DNA of 64,000 bases, from contig NZ_SDMQ01000014.1 in NCBI RefSeq assembly GCF_004324755.1, positions 20,559-84,558 on the forward strand, given 5' to 3'. Under the pieces are notes generated by a model. The model searched no databases. It worked only from the letters and a program-made list of their open reading frames with translations, and was not told where the DNA came from. This DNA is from Propioniciclava sinopodophylli (GTDB taxonomy: Bacteria > Actinomycetota > Actinomycetes > Propionibacteriales > Propionibacteriaceae). The translations under genes and the position numbers were made by a program. Below are positions 29,868-37,425 of the stretch, piece by piece. Position 1 is the first letter of the stretch; every line of letters begins with the position of its first letter.

Positions 29868-31255
29868 GCGGCCCCCTCCTCGCGCGCGATCAGGTCGACC
29901 CCGTCGGTGGACGCGACCCTACCCCAGGCGAGGTCGCCGACCCGGAGGTGCGCGCCGGTGGCGAAGCTGGTCGTGCCGTCGACCTCGGGCCCCTGATGCT
30001 CGGCGCGCCCCACCGCGGTGTCGCCGTCGTGGGACTCGATGAGCACCCGGACACGCTGCCCCACCCGCTCGAGGGCGCGCTGGTCGACCAGTTCGGTGGC
30101 CAGCTCGCTGACGCGCTCGTAGCGCTCGTCGATGACGTCCTGGTCGAGGTGGCCGTCGAGGTTGGCGCCCTCGGTGCCCTCCTCGTCCGAGTACGCGAAC
30201 ACGCCGAGGGCGTCCAGCCGTGCCTCGGCGACGAAGTCGATGAGCGTCTCGACGTCGGCGTCCGTCTCGCCGGGGAAGCCGACGATCACGTTGCTGCGGA
30301 CGCCGGCGTCCGGCTCGAGCGTCCTGACGCGGTCGAGCAGGCCGAGGAAGCTGTCGGGGTCGCCGAAGCGGCGCATGCGGCGCAGGACACCGGGGGCGGC
30401 GTGCTGGAAGCTCAGGTCGAAGTAGGGCACGACCTTCTCGACCGAGGCCATGGTCTCGATGAGGCCCGGCCGGATCTCGGCGGGCTGGAGGTAGCTGACG
30501 CGGATCCAGTCGAGGTTCTCGATGGCGTCCAGGCGGCGCAGGAGGGTCTCCAGCGCGCCGAGTTCGCCGAGGTCCTTGCCGTAGGAGGAGGTGTTCTCGC
30601 TGACCAGGAACGCCTCGCGGACGCCGTGGTCGGCCAGCCAGGTGACCTCCTCGACGATGTCGTCGATCGGACGCGACACGAACGAGCCGCGGAAGCTCGG
30701 GATGGCGCAGAACGCGCAGCGGCGATCACAACCGGACGCGATCTTCACCGGCGCGCTCGGGGCACCCTTGCTGCGGCGCCGGATCGGCGCGCGGCCGGGG
30801 ATGACGATGTCGGACGCCGCCGCCTGACGCTTGGCGGGGGCGACGGGGAGGAGACGGCGGCGGTCGGACGGAGTGTGGGCCTCGAGGTGCCCACCGGCCA
30901 TGATCAGGCGCAGCTTGGAGTCGATGTCGGCGTAGTCGTCGAAGCCGAGCACCGCGTCGGCCTCGGGGAGGGCGTCCGCCAGCTCGCGGCCGTAGCGCTC
31001 GGCCATGCACCCCACGGCGACGACCCTCTGGGTCGTGCCCTTGCCCTTGAGGTCGGACGCCGCGAGCAGGGTGTCGATGGAGTCCTTCTTGGCGGACTCG
31101 ATGAACCCGCACGTGTTGACCACGATCGCCTCGGCATCGTCCGGCTCATCGACCAGGGAGAACCCCCCGGCCTCGAGGCGTCCGGCGAGCTCGTCTGAGT
31201 CGACGTCGTTGCGGGCACAGCCGAGCGAGACGATGTGCACACGGGTGGAAGTCAC
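29864..31255 (-). CDS. rimO: Ribosomal protein S12 methylthiotransferase RimO
   Basis: Radical-SAM enzyme that methylthiolates an aspartate of ribosomal protein S12; 463 residues. Auxiliary-cluster cysteines are in SLGCARNDVDS, VNTCGFIESAK and AVGCMAERYG. The radical-SAM motif is CDRRCAFC, and a C-terminal TRAM domain follows. It is distinguished from the MiaB in this window by the S12-type NDVDS and SGCDRRCAFCAIP signatures. The GTG start at 31255 has no ribosome site, but TAGCCT sits at -12 to -7, so a leaderless mRNA is predicted. Repeat array 3 begins at -22. Confidence 0.95.
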   Translation of the reverse strand: MTSTRVHIVSLGCARNDVDSDELAGRLEAGGFSLVDEPDDAEAIVVNTCGFIESAKKDSIDTLLAASDLKGKGTTQRVVAVGCMAERYGRELADALPEADAVLGFDDYADIDSKLRLIMAGGHLEAHTPSDRRRLLPVAPAKRQAAASDIVIPGRAPIRRRSKGAPSAPVKIASGCDRRCAFCAIPSFRGSFVSRPIDDIVEEVTWLADHGVREAFLVSENTSSYGKDLGELGALETLLRRLDAIENLDWIRVSYLQPAEIRPGLIETMASVEKVVPYFDLSFQHAAPGVLRRMRRFGDPDSFLGLLDRVRTLEPDAGVRSNVIVGFPGETDADVETLIDFVAEARLDALGVFAYSDEEGTEGANLDGHLDQDVIDERYERVSELATELVDQRALERVGQRVRVLIESHDGDTAVGRAEHQGPEVDGTTSFATGAHLRVGDLAWGRVASTDGVDLIAREEGAA

Positions 31256-31261
31256 CGCCTC

Positions 31262-31267
31262 AGGCTA
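31262..31267 (-). promoter_or_regulatory. -10 box of a predicted leaderless rimO promoter
   Basis: TAGCCT on the minus strand lies exactly at -12 to -7 of the GTG start. The -35 position falls inside repeat array 3, and no TTGACA-like sequence is present there. Confidence 0.6.
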
Positions 31268-31276
31268 TCCGCATCC

Positions 31277-31356
31277 GCCGAGAGCCCCGGCGTTGTGCGC
31301 CGAGAGCCCCGGTGTTGCGCGCCGAGAGCCCCGGTGTTGCGCGCCGAGAGCCCCGT
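31277..31356. repeat. 22-bp tandem repeat array 3
   Basis: Three full units and one partial unit of 22 bp start at 31277, 31299, 31321 and 31343. They are in the orientation opposite to arrays 1, 2 and 5 (GCCGAGAGCCCC on the plus strand). Two consecutive units are identical. The array fills the gap between the aldo/keto reductase stop and the rimO promoter and covers the expected -35 region. Confidence 0.92.
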
Positions 31357-31363
31357 TCGAACT

Positions 31364-32251
31364 TCAGCGCTGCAGGAGCGTGGCGCTGATGCGCTCCAAC
31401 TCCTCGGGGGTGAGCTCGAGGTCGAGTGCTTTGGCGGAGTCGGTGATGGACGCCGGCCGACTCGCGCCGGGGATCGGGACGACATGGTCGCCGAGCGAGA
31501 GCTCCCAGGCGAGCGTGACCACCTGCGGACTGACGCCGTGGGCGTCCGCCACCTCGGCCAGCACCGGGAAGCGGTCACCCACATCGTGTCCGCCGCCGAC
31601 ACCGCCCAGGGGCGACCAGGGCACGAACGCGATGCCGCGCTCGCCGCAGAAGAGCAGCTCGGGGTAGGAGGTGTGGTTGAACTTCGGCGAGAACTCGTTC
31701 TGGACGGCCGCAAGCCCTCCCTCGCCGAGGACGTCGAGGGCGATCCGGACCTCCTCGACGTTGGCGTTCGAGATGCCGATCTCGGAGATCACACCGTCGG
31801 CCCTGAGACCGGCCAGCACCTCGATGGCGTCGGCGTACAGGCGCGTGCGGTCGGGGCGGTGCAGGTAGTAGAGGTCGATGCGTTCGACGCCCAAGCGATC
31901 GCGGGAGCGGTGGGCGGCCGCGCGCAGGTAGTCGGGGGACGAGTCGCGGCCCCACGTGTTGCCCTCATGGCGGGTGATGCCGCCCTTGGTGGCGACGACG
32001 ACGTTGCTCGCGTCGCCGGTCCAGGTGCGGATGCCCTCGGCCACGATGCGTTCGTTGTGGCCCATCTGGTCCCACGCGGGGGCGTAGATGTCGGCGGTGT
32101 CGATGAGGGTGATGCCGGCGTCCAGCGCGGCATGAACGGTCGCGATCCCCTGCTCGTGGTGTGTGAGGCGGTCGCCGCCGAGGGAGAAGGGCATCCCGCC
32201 CAACCCGATCCCGGAGACGGAGAACTGACCGATCCGACGCTGCTTGCTCAT
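31364..32251 (-). CDS. Aldo/keto reductase family oxidoreductase
   Basis: A 295-residue NAD(P)H-dependent reductase with the AKR catalytic set: Asp and Tyr in LIDTADIYAP, Lys in VVVATKGGITRH and His in DLYYLHRPDRTR. The cofactor-binding end VVPIPGASRPASI is intact. Substrate unknown. It has repeat arrays on both sides. The ATG at 32251 lacks a ribosome site but has TAGGCT at -12 to -7, predicting a leaderless transcript. It is an insertion relative to the usual ftsK-rimO order. Confidence 0.9.
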   Translation of the reverse strand: MSKQRRIGQFSVSGIGLGGMPFSLGGDRLTHHEQGIATVHAALDAGITLIDTADIYAPAWDQMGHNERIVAEGIRTWTGDASNVVVATKGGITRHEGNTWGRDSSPDYLRAAAHRSRDRLGVERIDLYYLHRPDRTRLYADAIEVLAGLRADGVISEIGISNANVEEVRIALDVLGEGGLAAVQNEFSPKFNHTSYPELLFCGERGIAFVPWSPLGGVGGGHDVGDRFPVLAEVADAHGVSPQVVTLAWELSLGDHVVPIPGASRPASITDSAKALDLELTPEELERISATLLQR

Positions 32252-32257
32252 GCGACC

Positions 32258-32263
32258 AGCCTA
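32258..32263 (-). promoter_or_regulatory. -10 box of a predicted leaderless aldo/keto reductase promoter
   Basis: TAGGCT on the minus strand is at -12 to -7 of the ATG. Repeat array 4 starts at -20, so its first unit covers the -35 region. Confidence 0.6.
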
Positions 32264-32270
32264 GGCCTCC

Positions 32271-32396
32271 GCCGACAGCCCCGGTGTTGTCTGCCGAGAG
32301 CCCCGGGTTTGTGTGCCGACAGCCCCGGGTTTGTGCGTCGAGAGTCCCGGGTTTGTGCGCCCAAAGCCCCGGGTTTGTGCGCCCAGGGCCCCTGCC
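32271..32396. repeat. 22-bp tandem repeat array 4
   Basis: Five full units start at 32271, 32293, 32315, 32337 and 32359, and a degraded sixth follows. They read GCCGASAGCCCC plus GGGTTTGTGC or GGTGTTGTCT on the plus strand. The variable half GGGTTTGTGC is shared by three units. The array lies between the DUF3224 stop and the aldo/keto reductase promoter. Confidence 0.92.
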
Positions 32397-32402
32397 CTGA
32401 CG

Positions 32403-32777
32403 TCAGTTGTGCTCGACGACCACGTGGTGGACGCCGTCGACCACGTCGAGCTGCACGGTCCCACGGAGGCCATCCAGCTCACCCGTCCCGGAGCCGGGGA
32501 CGACCACGTACTGGAGAGCCATGCCGTCGGCGTCCATCGTCCCGAATTGCTGGAGGGCGAAGGTCCCCTCGCGCCCGTCGAGGGTGCCCGCGAAGACCTC
32601 GATCGCGACGTAGCCGGCCATTCCCGCAGCCTGGTCACCGGCGGAGAGCATCGTCCCGGTGGAAGTGCCTTCCAGCCCGCCCGTCCAGGTCTTGATGAAG
32701 TCGAAACGTCCAGTGCCCTCGTAGAGGGGCTCGCCGGGGGTGAGGTCGATCGTGAACTGAGCGGTCGTCTTGGGCAT
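32403..32777 (-). CDS. DUF3224 domain-containing protein
   Basis: A 124-residue protein predicted to form a beta barrel. Landmarks are GRFDFIKTWTGGLEGTSTGT, VFAGTLDGREGTFALQQ and VVPGSGTGELDGLRGT, which match DUF3224. The family resembles allene-oxide-cyclase-like barrels, but no activity is established. It is flanked by repeat arrays 4 and 5. ATG 32777 has no ribosome site; TAACGT lies at -13 to -8, so its mRNA is likely leaderless. Confidence 0.85.
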   Translation of the reverse strand: MPKTTAQFTIDLTPGEPLYEGTGRFDFIKTWTGGLEGTSTGTMLSAGDQAAGMAGYVAIEVFAGTLDGREGTFALQQFGTMDADGMALQYVVVPGSGTGELDGLRGTVQLDVVDGVHHVVVEHN

Positions 32778-32784
32778 GCGCGTC

Positions 32785-32814
32785 ACGTTAAGGGAGCAGG
32801 GCCGGACGCCACAA
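32785..32814 (-). promoter_or_regulatory. Predicted leaderless promoter of the DUF3224 gene
   Basis: A -10 box TAACGT at 32785-32790 (-13 to -8) and a possible -35 box TTGTGG at 32809-32814 are separated by 18 bp on the minus strand. Repeat array 5 begins directly upstream at 32816. Confidence 0.5.
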
Positions 32815-32815
32815 C

Positions 32816-33013
32816 GGAGCTGTCGGCAGAAGAAGCCGGGGCTCTCGGCGCGCGACACCGGGGCTCTCGGCACAGAAGACCGGGGCTCTCGGCACAGAAG
32901 AGCGGGGCTCTCGGCGCGCAACACCGGGGCTCTCGGCACAGAAGAGCGGGGCTCTCGGCACGCAACACCGGGGCTCTCGGCGCAGAAGAGCGGGGCTCTC
33001 GGCGCTCAGCGGC
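32816..33013. repeat. 22-bp tandem repeat array 5 (longest, nine units)
   Basis: Nine consecutive units of exactly 22 bp start at 32816 and then every 22 bases. The conserved half is GGGGCTCTCGGC (GGAGCTGTCGGC in the first). The variable half is nearly alternating: RCAGAAGASC in units 3, 4, 6 and 8, and RCGCRACACC in units 2, 5 and 7. The ninth unit runs into the stop codon of the SDR gene (33006-33008). Since 22 is not a multiple of three the array is not coding-like. Confidence 0.95.
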
Positions 33014-33686
33014 GGCCGGAGGGGCGGACGCTGATGGACTCCACCACCGCGTCGGGGTCGGCCGCCAGGGCGAAGACGACGGCCTTGGCGACCGAGGTCA
33101 CCTCCAGGGCGATCGAGGGGTCGTAGTCGCGGCCCTCGGCGGCCTGGAGTTCCCGCTGCATGTCGGTGTCGACGCGTCCCGGGTGGACGGAGGAGACCCG
33201 CACCATCCCGCGTTCCTCGGCGCGCAGGGCGTCCGCCCAGGCCCGCACCGCGAATTTGGACGCCGCGTACACGGCCGTGTTGGGGCTTGCGTTGAAGCCC
33301 GACCCGGAGTTGATGACCACGACCGTGCCCCGCGCGGCGCGCAGCTTGGGCAGCAACAGCCGGGTGAGGTCCGCCACCGCGACCACGTTGACCTCCATCA
33401 CGTGGCGCCAGTCGGCCCGCGTCGTGTCCTCGACCGAGCCGTACCCGACCACGCCCGCCGAGTGCACCACGGCGTCCACGTCGTCGAGCGAGGCGACGGC
33501 CGCGGCCACGGCGTCCTCGTCGGTCAGGTCGCAGACGAAACCCACGGCGTCCGGGCAGTCGTCGACGACCTCGGCGACGGCTGACTCGGACGTCCCACCC
33601 ACGACGACCCGCCAGGACTCGCACAGCTGGCGGACGACCTCGCGGCCGATGCCGCGCGTGCCGCCGGTGACCAGGACGGTGCGCAT
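33006..33686 (-). CDS. SDR family oxidoreductase
   Basis: A 226-residue short-chain dehydrogenase/reductase. The Rossmann motif TGGTRGIGRE is at residues 7-16. HSAGVVGYG precedes the catalytic Ser in VINSGSGFN and the Tyr-Lys pair in YAASKFAVRAWADALRAE; SSVHPGRVDTDM follows. The ATG shares one base with the ftsK stop, indicating co-translation, though a functional link is not evident. Substrate unknown. Its end coincides with a unit of repeat array 5. Confidence 0.92.
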   Translation of the reverse strand: MRTVLVTGGTRGIGREVVRQLCESWRVVVGGTSESAVAEVVDDCPDAVGFVCDLTDEDAVAAAVASLDDVDAVVHSAGVVGYGSVEDTTRADWRHVMEVNVVAVADLTRLLLPKLRAARGTVVVINSGSGFNASPNTAVYAASKFAVRAWADALRAEERGMVRVSSVHPGRVDTDMQRELQAAEGRDYDPSIALEVTSVAKAVVFALAADPDAVVESISVRPSGRR

Positions 33687-36220
33687 CAGCCCTCCGCGAG
33701 GTTGACGAGCACCTCGTCGAGGTCGTCGGGCTTCACGAGCACCTCGCGGGGCTTCGACCCCTCCGAGGGGCCCACGATGCCGCGGGTCTCCAGGATGTCC
33801 ATGAGGCGTCCGGCCTTGGCGAACCCGACGCGCAGCTTGCGCTGCAGCATCGACGTCGAGCCGAGCTGCAGGTTCACGACCAGTTGCGCGGCCTCCAGGA
33901 CCAGCTCGAGGTCGTCGCCGATGTCTTCGGCGACCTTCGTCGACTCCTGGGGCACGGCGACGTCCTCGCGGTACTGCGGGGCGAGCTGCTCGGTGACGTG
34001 CTTGACGACCTCGCGGATCTCCCCCTCGGTCACCCACGCACCCTGCACGCGCACGGGCTTGGACGCCCCCATCGGCAGGAACAGCCCGTCGCCCTGGCCG
34101 ACGAGCTTCTCGGCACCCGGCTGGTCCAGGATGACGCGCGAGTCGGTCATCGACGACGTCGCGAACGCCAGCCGTGAGGGCACGTTCGCCTTGATCAGGC
34201 CCGTGACCACGTCGGTCGACGGCCGCTGCGTCGCCAGCACGAGGTGGATACCGGCGGCACGAGCGAGCTGCGTGATGCGGACGATGGAGTCCTCGACGTC
34301 GCGCGGCGCGACCATCATCAGGTCCGCGAGCTCGTCGACGATCACCAGCAGGTACGGGTACGGCGCCAGCACGCGCTCAGACCCGGGGGGCAGCTTCACC
34401 TGGCCCGCGCGCACCGCCTTGTTGAAGTCGTCGACGTGCCGGAACCCGAAGGCGGCCAGGTCGTCGTAACGGGTGTCCATCTCGCGGCAGACCCACTGCA
34501 GGGCCTCGGCGGCCTTCTTGGGGTTGGTGATGATGGGCGTGACCAGGTGCGGGATGCCCTCGTAGTTCGTGAGCTCCACGCGCTTGGGGTCGACCAGCAG
34601 CATGCGGACCTCGTCGGGGGTGGCGCGCATCATGATCGAGGTGATCATCGAGTTCACGAAGCTCGACTTGCCCGAGCCCGTCGCACCGGCGACGAGCAGG
34701 TGCGGCATCTTGGCCATGTTGGCCACGACGTAGCCGCCCTCGACGTCCTTGCCCAGGCCGACGGTCATCGGGTGGTGGTCGTTGCGGGCGCGGTTGGAGC
34801 GCAGCACGTCGCCCAGGGACACGATCTCCTTGTCGACGTTCGGGATCTCGACGCCGATCGCCGACTTGCCCGGGATCGGGCTGAGGATGCGCACGTCGGC
34901 GGACGCCACCGCGTAGGCGATGTTCTTGCCGAGCGCGGTGACCTTCTCGACCTTGACGCCGGTGCCGAGCTCGACCTCGTAGCGCGTGACCGTCGGGCCG
35001 CGCGTGTAGCCGGTGACCTGCGCGTCGATGTCGAAGTCGCGGAACACCTCGCCCAAGCGCCCCACCACGGCGTCGGACGCCTCGGTGCGGCTCTTCGGCG
35101 CGGAGCCGGCCTTGAGGACCTGGTGCTCGGGGAGCACGTACTGGATGTCGCCGGTCAGCACTGTCTGCTCGGCGCGCAGGGGCTCGTTGGAGTGGGTCGG
35201 GGGCTGGAGGTCCTTGGGCTCGTCGACGACGATGCCCTCGGCGTCCGCCACCGCGCCCGGCGCCTTGCCGGCGGTGACGGGCTGGCGCGGGGCCTCCTCG
35301 TACACCTCGCCGGTGAAGGGGTCGATCTCGTCGTCCGCAGGGGCATCCTCGGCCCCGTCGGCGTAGAAATCGACGAACTCGCCCCCCTTGCCGCGACCGC
35401 GCTTGGTGCTGGGGGCCTCGTCGAGCACGAGCGGGGTGTCGTAGGCCTCGTCGACGCCGTACCGGAGGTCGTCGGCTGGGGCGTCCTCGCGTCGGTACTG
35501 GTCACGCCAGGCCGTGAAGCGCGGGCCGACCTCATACAGCGGGATGCCGGTGATGACCAGCGCGCCGAACAGCGCCATGACGACGAGCACGGGGACCGCG
35601 ACCCACACCGTGACCAGGTCCGCGAGGAACGAGCTCGGGATGAAGCCGAGGGCGCCGCCGGCGGCGCGCATCTCCTCGGGGCGGCTCGGGCTGGGGATGC
35701 CCTTGGCGACGTGGACCAGCCCCAGCACACCGAGCGCGAACATGAGCCAGCCGACGGGCTGGCGTCCGGTGGGGCCGTTGGCGGCGGGGTCGCGCAGGGT
35801 GCGCCACGCCATGCCGAACGCGGCCAGCGGCAGCGCGACCGAGGCAGCGCCGAAGACGGTGGAGAACACGACGCGCAGCCAGTCGCCCACCGCGCCCGGC
35901 AACAGGAACCAGAAGGCAGCGGCGGTCAGGATGCCGATGATCACCAGGAACAGGCCGGTGCCGTCGCGGCGTAGCTCGGGATCGAGGTCGCGCACACCGG
36001 AGCCGATGCTGCGGACCAACCCGCCCAGCAGGCCGGCCAGCCCGCGCCACAGCGCGACGATGCCGCGCCCGATGGCGGCCAGGACGTCGCCGAAGCCACC
36101 CCCGGACTGCTTCGCGGGAGTTCGACGTGTGTTCTTGGACTTGCTTCCGCCACGCGAAGTCGTCGACCGCGAGGATGCGGTCGATCGGCTCCGCGTGGGG
36201 GAAGACGCGCGGGTCGCCAT
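33686..36220 (-). CDS. ftsK: DNA translocase FtsK/SpoIIIE
   Basis: Chromosome-segregation motor at the division septum, 844 residues. A basic Ser/Thr-rich N-terminus precedes four membrane helices (about 85-215). A variable acidic linker follows to about 390, then the motor with HLLVAGATGSGKSSFVNSM near 512 and LVIVDELADLMM. The C-terminal winged gamma domain (LRVGFAKAGRLMDILETRGI) reads KOPS sites. The ATG at 36220 is chosen since TAGGGT lies at -13 to -8, predicting a leaderless mRNA. The SDR gene is coupled downstream. Confidence 0.96.
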   Translation of the reverse strand: MATRASSPTRSRSTASSRSTTSRGGSKSKNTRRTPAKQSGGGFGDVLAAIGRGIVALWRGLAGLLGGLVRSIGSGVRDLDPELRRDGTGLFLVIIGILTAAAFWFLLPGAVGDWLRVVFSTVFGAASVALPLAAFGMAWRTLRDPAANGPTGRQPVGWLMFALGVLGLVHVAKGIPSPSRPEEMRAAGGALGFIPSSFLADLVTVWVAVPVLVVMALFGALVITGIPLYEVGPRFTAWRDQYRREDAPADDLRYGVDEAYDTPLVLDEAPSTKRGRGKGGEFVDFYADGAEDAPADDEIDPFTGEVYEEAPRQPVTAGKAPGAVADAEGIVVDEPKDLQPPTHSNEPLRAEQTVLTGDIQYVLPEHQVLKAGSAPKSRTEASDAVVGRLGEVFRDFDIDAQVTGYTRGPTVTRYEVELGTGVKVEKVTALGKNIAYAVASADVRILSPIPGKSAIGVEIPNVDKEIVSLGDVLRSNRARNDHHPMTVGLGKDVEGGYVVANMAKMPHLLVAGATGSGKSSFVNSMITSIMMRATPDEVRMLLVDPKRVELTNYEGIPHLVTPIITNPKKAAEALQWVCREMDTRYDDLAAFGFRHVDDFNKAVRAGQVKLPPGSERVLAPYPYLLVIVDELADLMMVAPRDVEDSIVRITQLARAAGIHLVLATQRPSTDVVTGLIKANVPSRLAFATSSMTDSRVILDQPGAEKLVGQGDGLFLPMGASKPVRVQGAWVTEGEIREVVKHVTEQLAPQYREDVAVPQESTKVAEDIGDDLELVLEAAQLVVNLQLGSTSMLQRKLRVGFAKAGRLMDILETRGIVGPSEGSKPREVLVKPDDLDEVLVNLAEG

Positions 36221-36227
36221 GGGGGCG

Positions 36228-36257
36228 ACCCTAACAACCCACCCGGTGGCTCCCCAA
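36228..36257 (-). promoter_or_regulatory. Predicted ftsK promoter, leaderless
   Basis: A -35 box TTGGGG (36252-36257) and a -10 box TAGGGT (36228-36233) are separated by 18 bp on the minus strand. The ATG lies eight bases beyond the -10 box, with no ribosome site. Confidence 0.5.
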
Positions 36258-36366
36258 GCGACCACGCCGCCGGATCGTCACACGAACCCCTTGACCCACC
36301 CCCTCCCCCGGAAGAACGATGGGCCCAGCGCGGTCGCCGCACACGACCACTCCCGAAGGAACCGCG

Positions 36367-36560
36367 ATGAAGAACCCGTACCCGGGTGACGAACTCCTCA
36401 ACATCGAGCGCCTTCGTGGACGCCCACCAGTCGCCGGTCGCCCAGGTCCAGTGGAACGACGACCTTGCCACTCACTACACCAACCCCGGCAACGTCAACG
36501 GCGCCCGCTGGGGATCGGGCAGGATGATCCGCGCCGCGACCTCGCATCTTGCTGGCCCTA
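36367..36560 (+). pseudogene. Possible frameshifted small gene
   Basis: An ATG with AAGGA upstream opens a frame with strong G/C third positions for about 14 codons (MKNPYPGDELLNIE). It then loses coding character, while the frame one base on (AFVDAHQSPVAQVQWNDD, THYTNPGNVNGARWGSGR) gains it. This looks like a single frameshift near 36408 in a short gene. The protein is not recognised. The rest of the 374-base gap holds the ftsK and YhfC-type promoters. Confidence 0.35.
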
Positions 36561-36582
36561 CCTACTACCTTGCGATACATAC

Positions 36583-36588
36583 TAAGAT
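36583..36588 (+). promoter_or_regulatory. -10 box of a predicted leaderless YhfC-type gene promoter
   Basis: TAAGAT is at -12 to -7 of the ATG at 36595. The surrounding ACCTTGCGATA and TACTAAGATGGT form an imperfect palindrome that could be a repressor site overlapping the promoter. Confidence 0.5.
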
Positions 36589-36594
36589 GGTCGC

Positions 36595-37425
36595 ATGGTC
36601 TCCCCCGCTTCCCTGGCCTTCATGGCCCTCACCACGTTCATCTGCCTGGCCGTCCCGCTGGGCGGAATGCTGTGGATCTGGTCCCGGCGCACCCCCGAGG
36701 GCTCCCAGCGCTGGCCGCACGTGTGGCGTTCGTTCTGGGCTGGCGCCCTCGCCTTCGTCATCGCGCAGGTGCTCACCCGCCTGCCGCTGATGACCCTCGT
36801 CGTGCCGCAGTTGCCCGAGCCGTGGTCAGGCATTCTGCTGTCGGGTCCGGGGGCGAGCTACTTGGCAGGCCTGTTCGAGGAGACCGGACGCCTTCTGCTC
36901 ATGCTGTGGTTGATGAAGGCCCTCCACCGCTGGATCGACGGCGTCTCGTTCGGCCTGGGCCACGGCGGCATCGAGGCGGTGCTGCTGGTGGGGACGGCGA
37001 ACGTGAACAACATGGTGATCGCCGGCATCATCAACGCCGGCGGATGGGACGCCGTCGCCCAGTCGCTGCCACCTGAGGCGGCCGAGCAACTCCGCAGCGC
37101 TCTGGTCGACACGAGCCCGTGGATGTTCCTGCTGGGCGGCGTCGAACGCCTGGCCGCCATCACCCTGCACATCGCCTGCAGCCTGCTGGTGCTGGCCGGC
37201 ATCGTGCACGGCCGAAAGCTGGCCGGCTGGGCTGCCGCCGTGGTGCTGCACGGCTCGTTCAACCTCGTCGCTGTCGGCATGCTGCAGGCCGGCGTCCACG
37301 TGCTGGCCGTGGAGGCGCTGCTGATCGCGCTGGCTGCCGCGCTGTGGCTGGGGATCCTCAACTCGAAGCGCTGGTTCGAGCCGGACCGCGACTCAGAAGT
37401 GGCGCCAGCCCCCGGCATCGCCTGA
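36595..37425 (+). CDS. YhfC family intramembrane glutamic-type metalloprotease
   Basis: A 276-residue membrane protein with seven or eight helices. Conserved motifs of the YhfC/PrsW-like superfamily are present: FEETGRLL (Glu-Glu), SFGLGHGGIEAVLL (His and Glu) and VVLHGSFNLVAV (His). These probably form an intramembrane metal site. A biological substrate is unknown. Its last 33 bases overlap the end of the convergent thiL. A short possible broken gene precedes it. Confidence 0.82.
   Translation: MVSPASLAFMALTTFICLAVPLGGMLWIWSRRTPEGSQRWPHVWRSFWAGALAFVIAQVLTRLPLMTLVVPQLPEPWSGILLSGPGASYLAGLFEETGRLLLMLWLMKALHRWIDGVSFGLGHGGIEAVLLVGTANVNNMVIAGIINAGGWDAVAQSLPPEAAEQLRSALVDTSPWMFLLGGVERLAAITLHIACSLLVLAGIVHGRKLAGWAAAVVLHGSFNLVAVGMLQAGVHVLAVEALLIALAAALWLGILNSKRWFEPDRDSEVAPAPGIA

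Noticed and set aside
31277..32396. Protein-coding repeats in arrays 3 and 4
   Set aside because: A 22-bp period shifts the frame every unit, codon preference is not maintained and the arrays lie between clear genes.
32816..33013. Repeat array 5 as a CRISPR array
   Set aside because: Units are 22 bp with no unique spacers; the variable half is only 10 bp and repeats itself. No cas genes are present.
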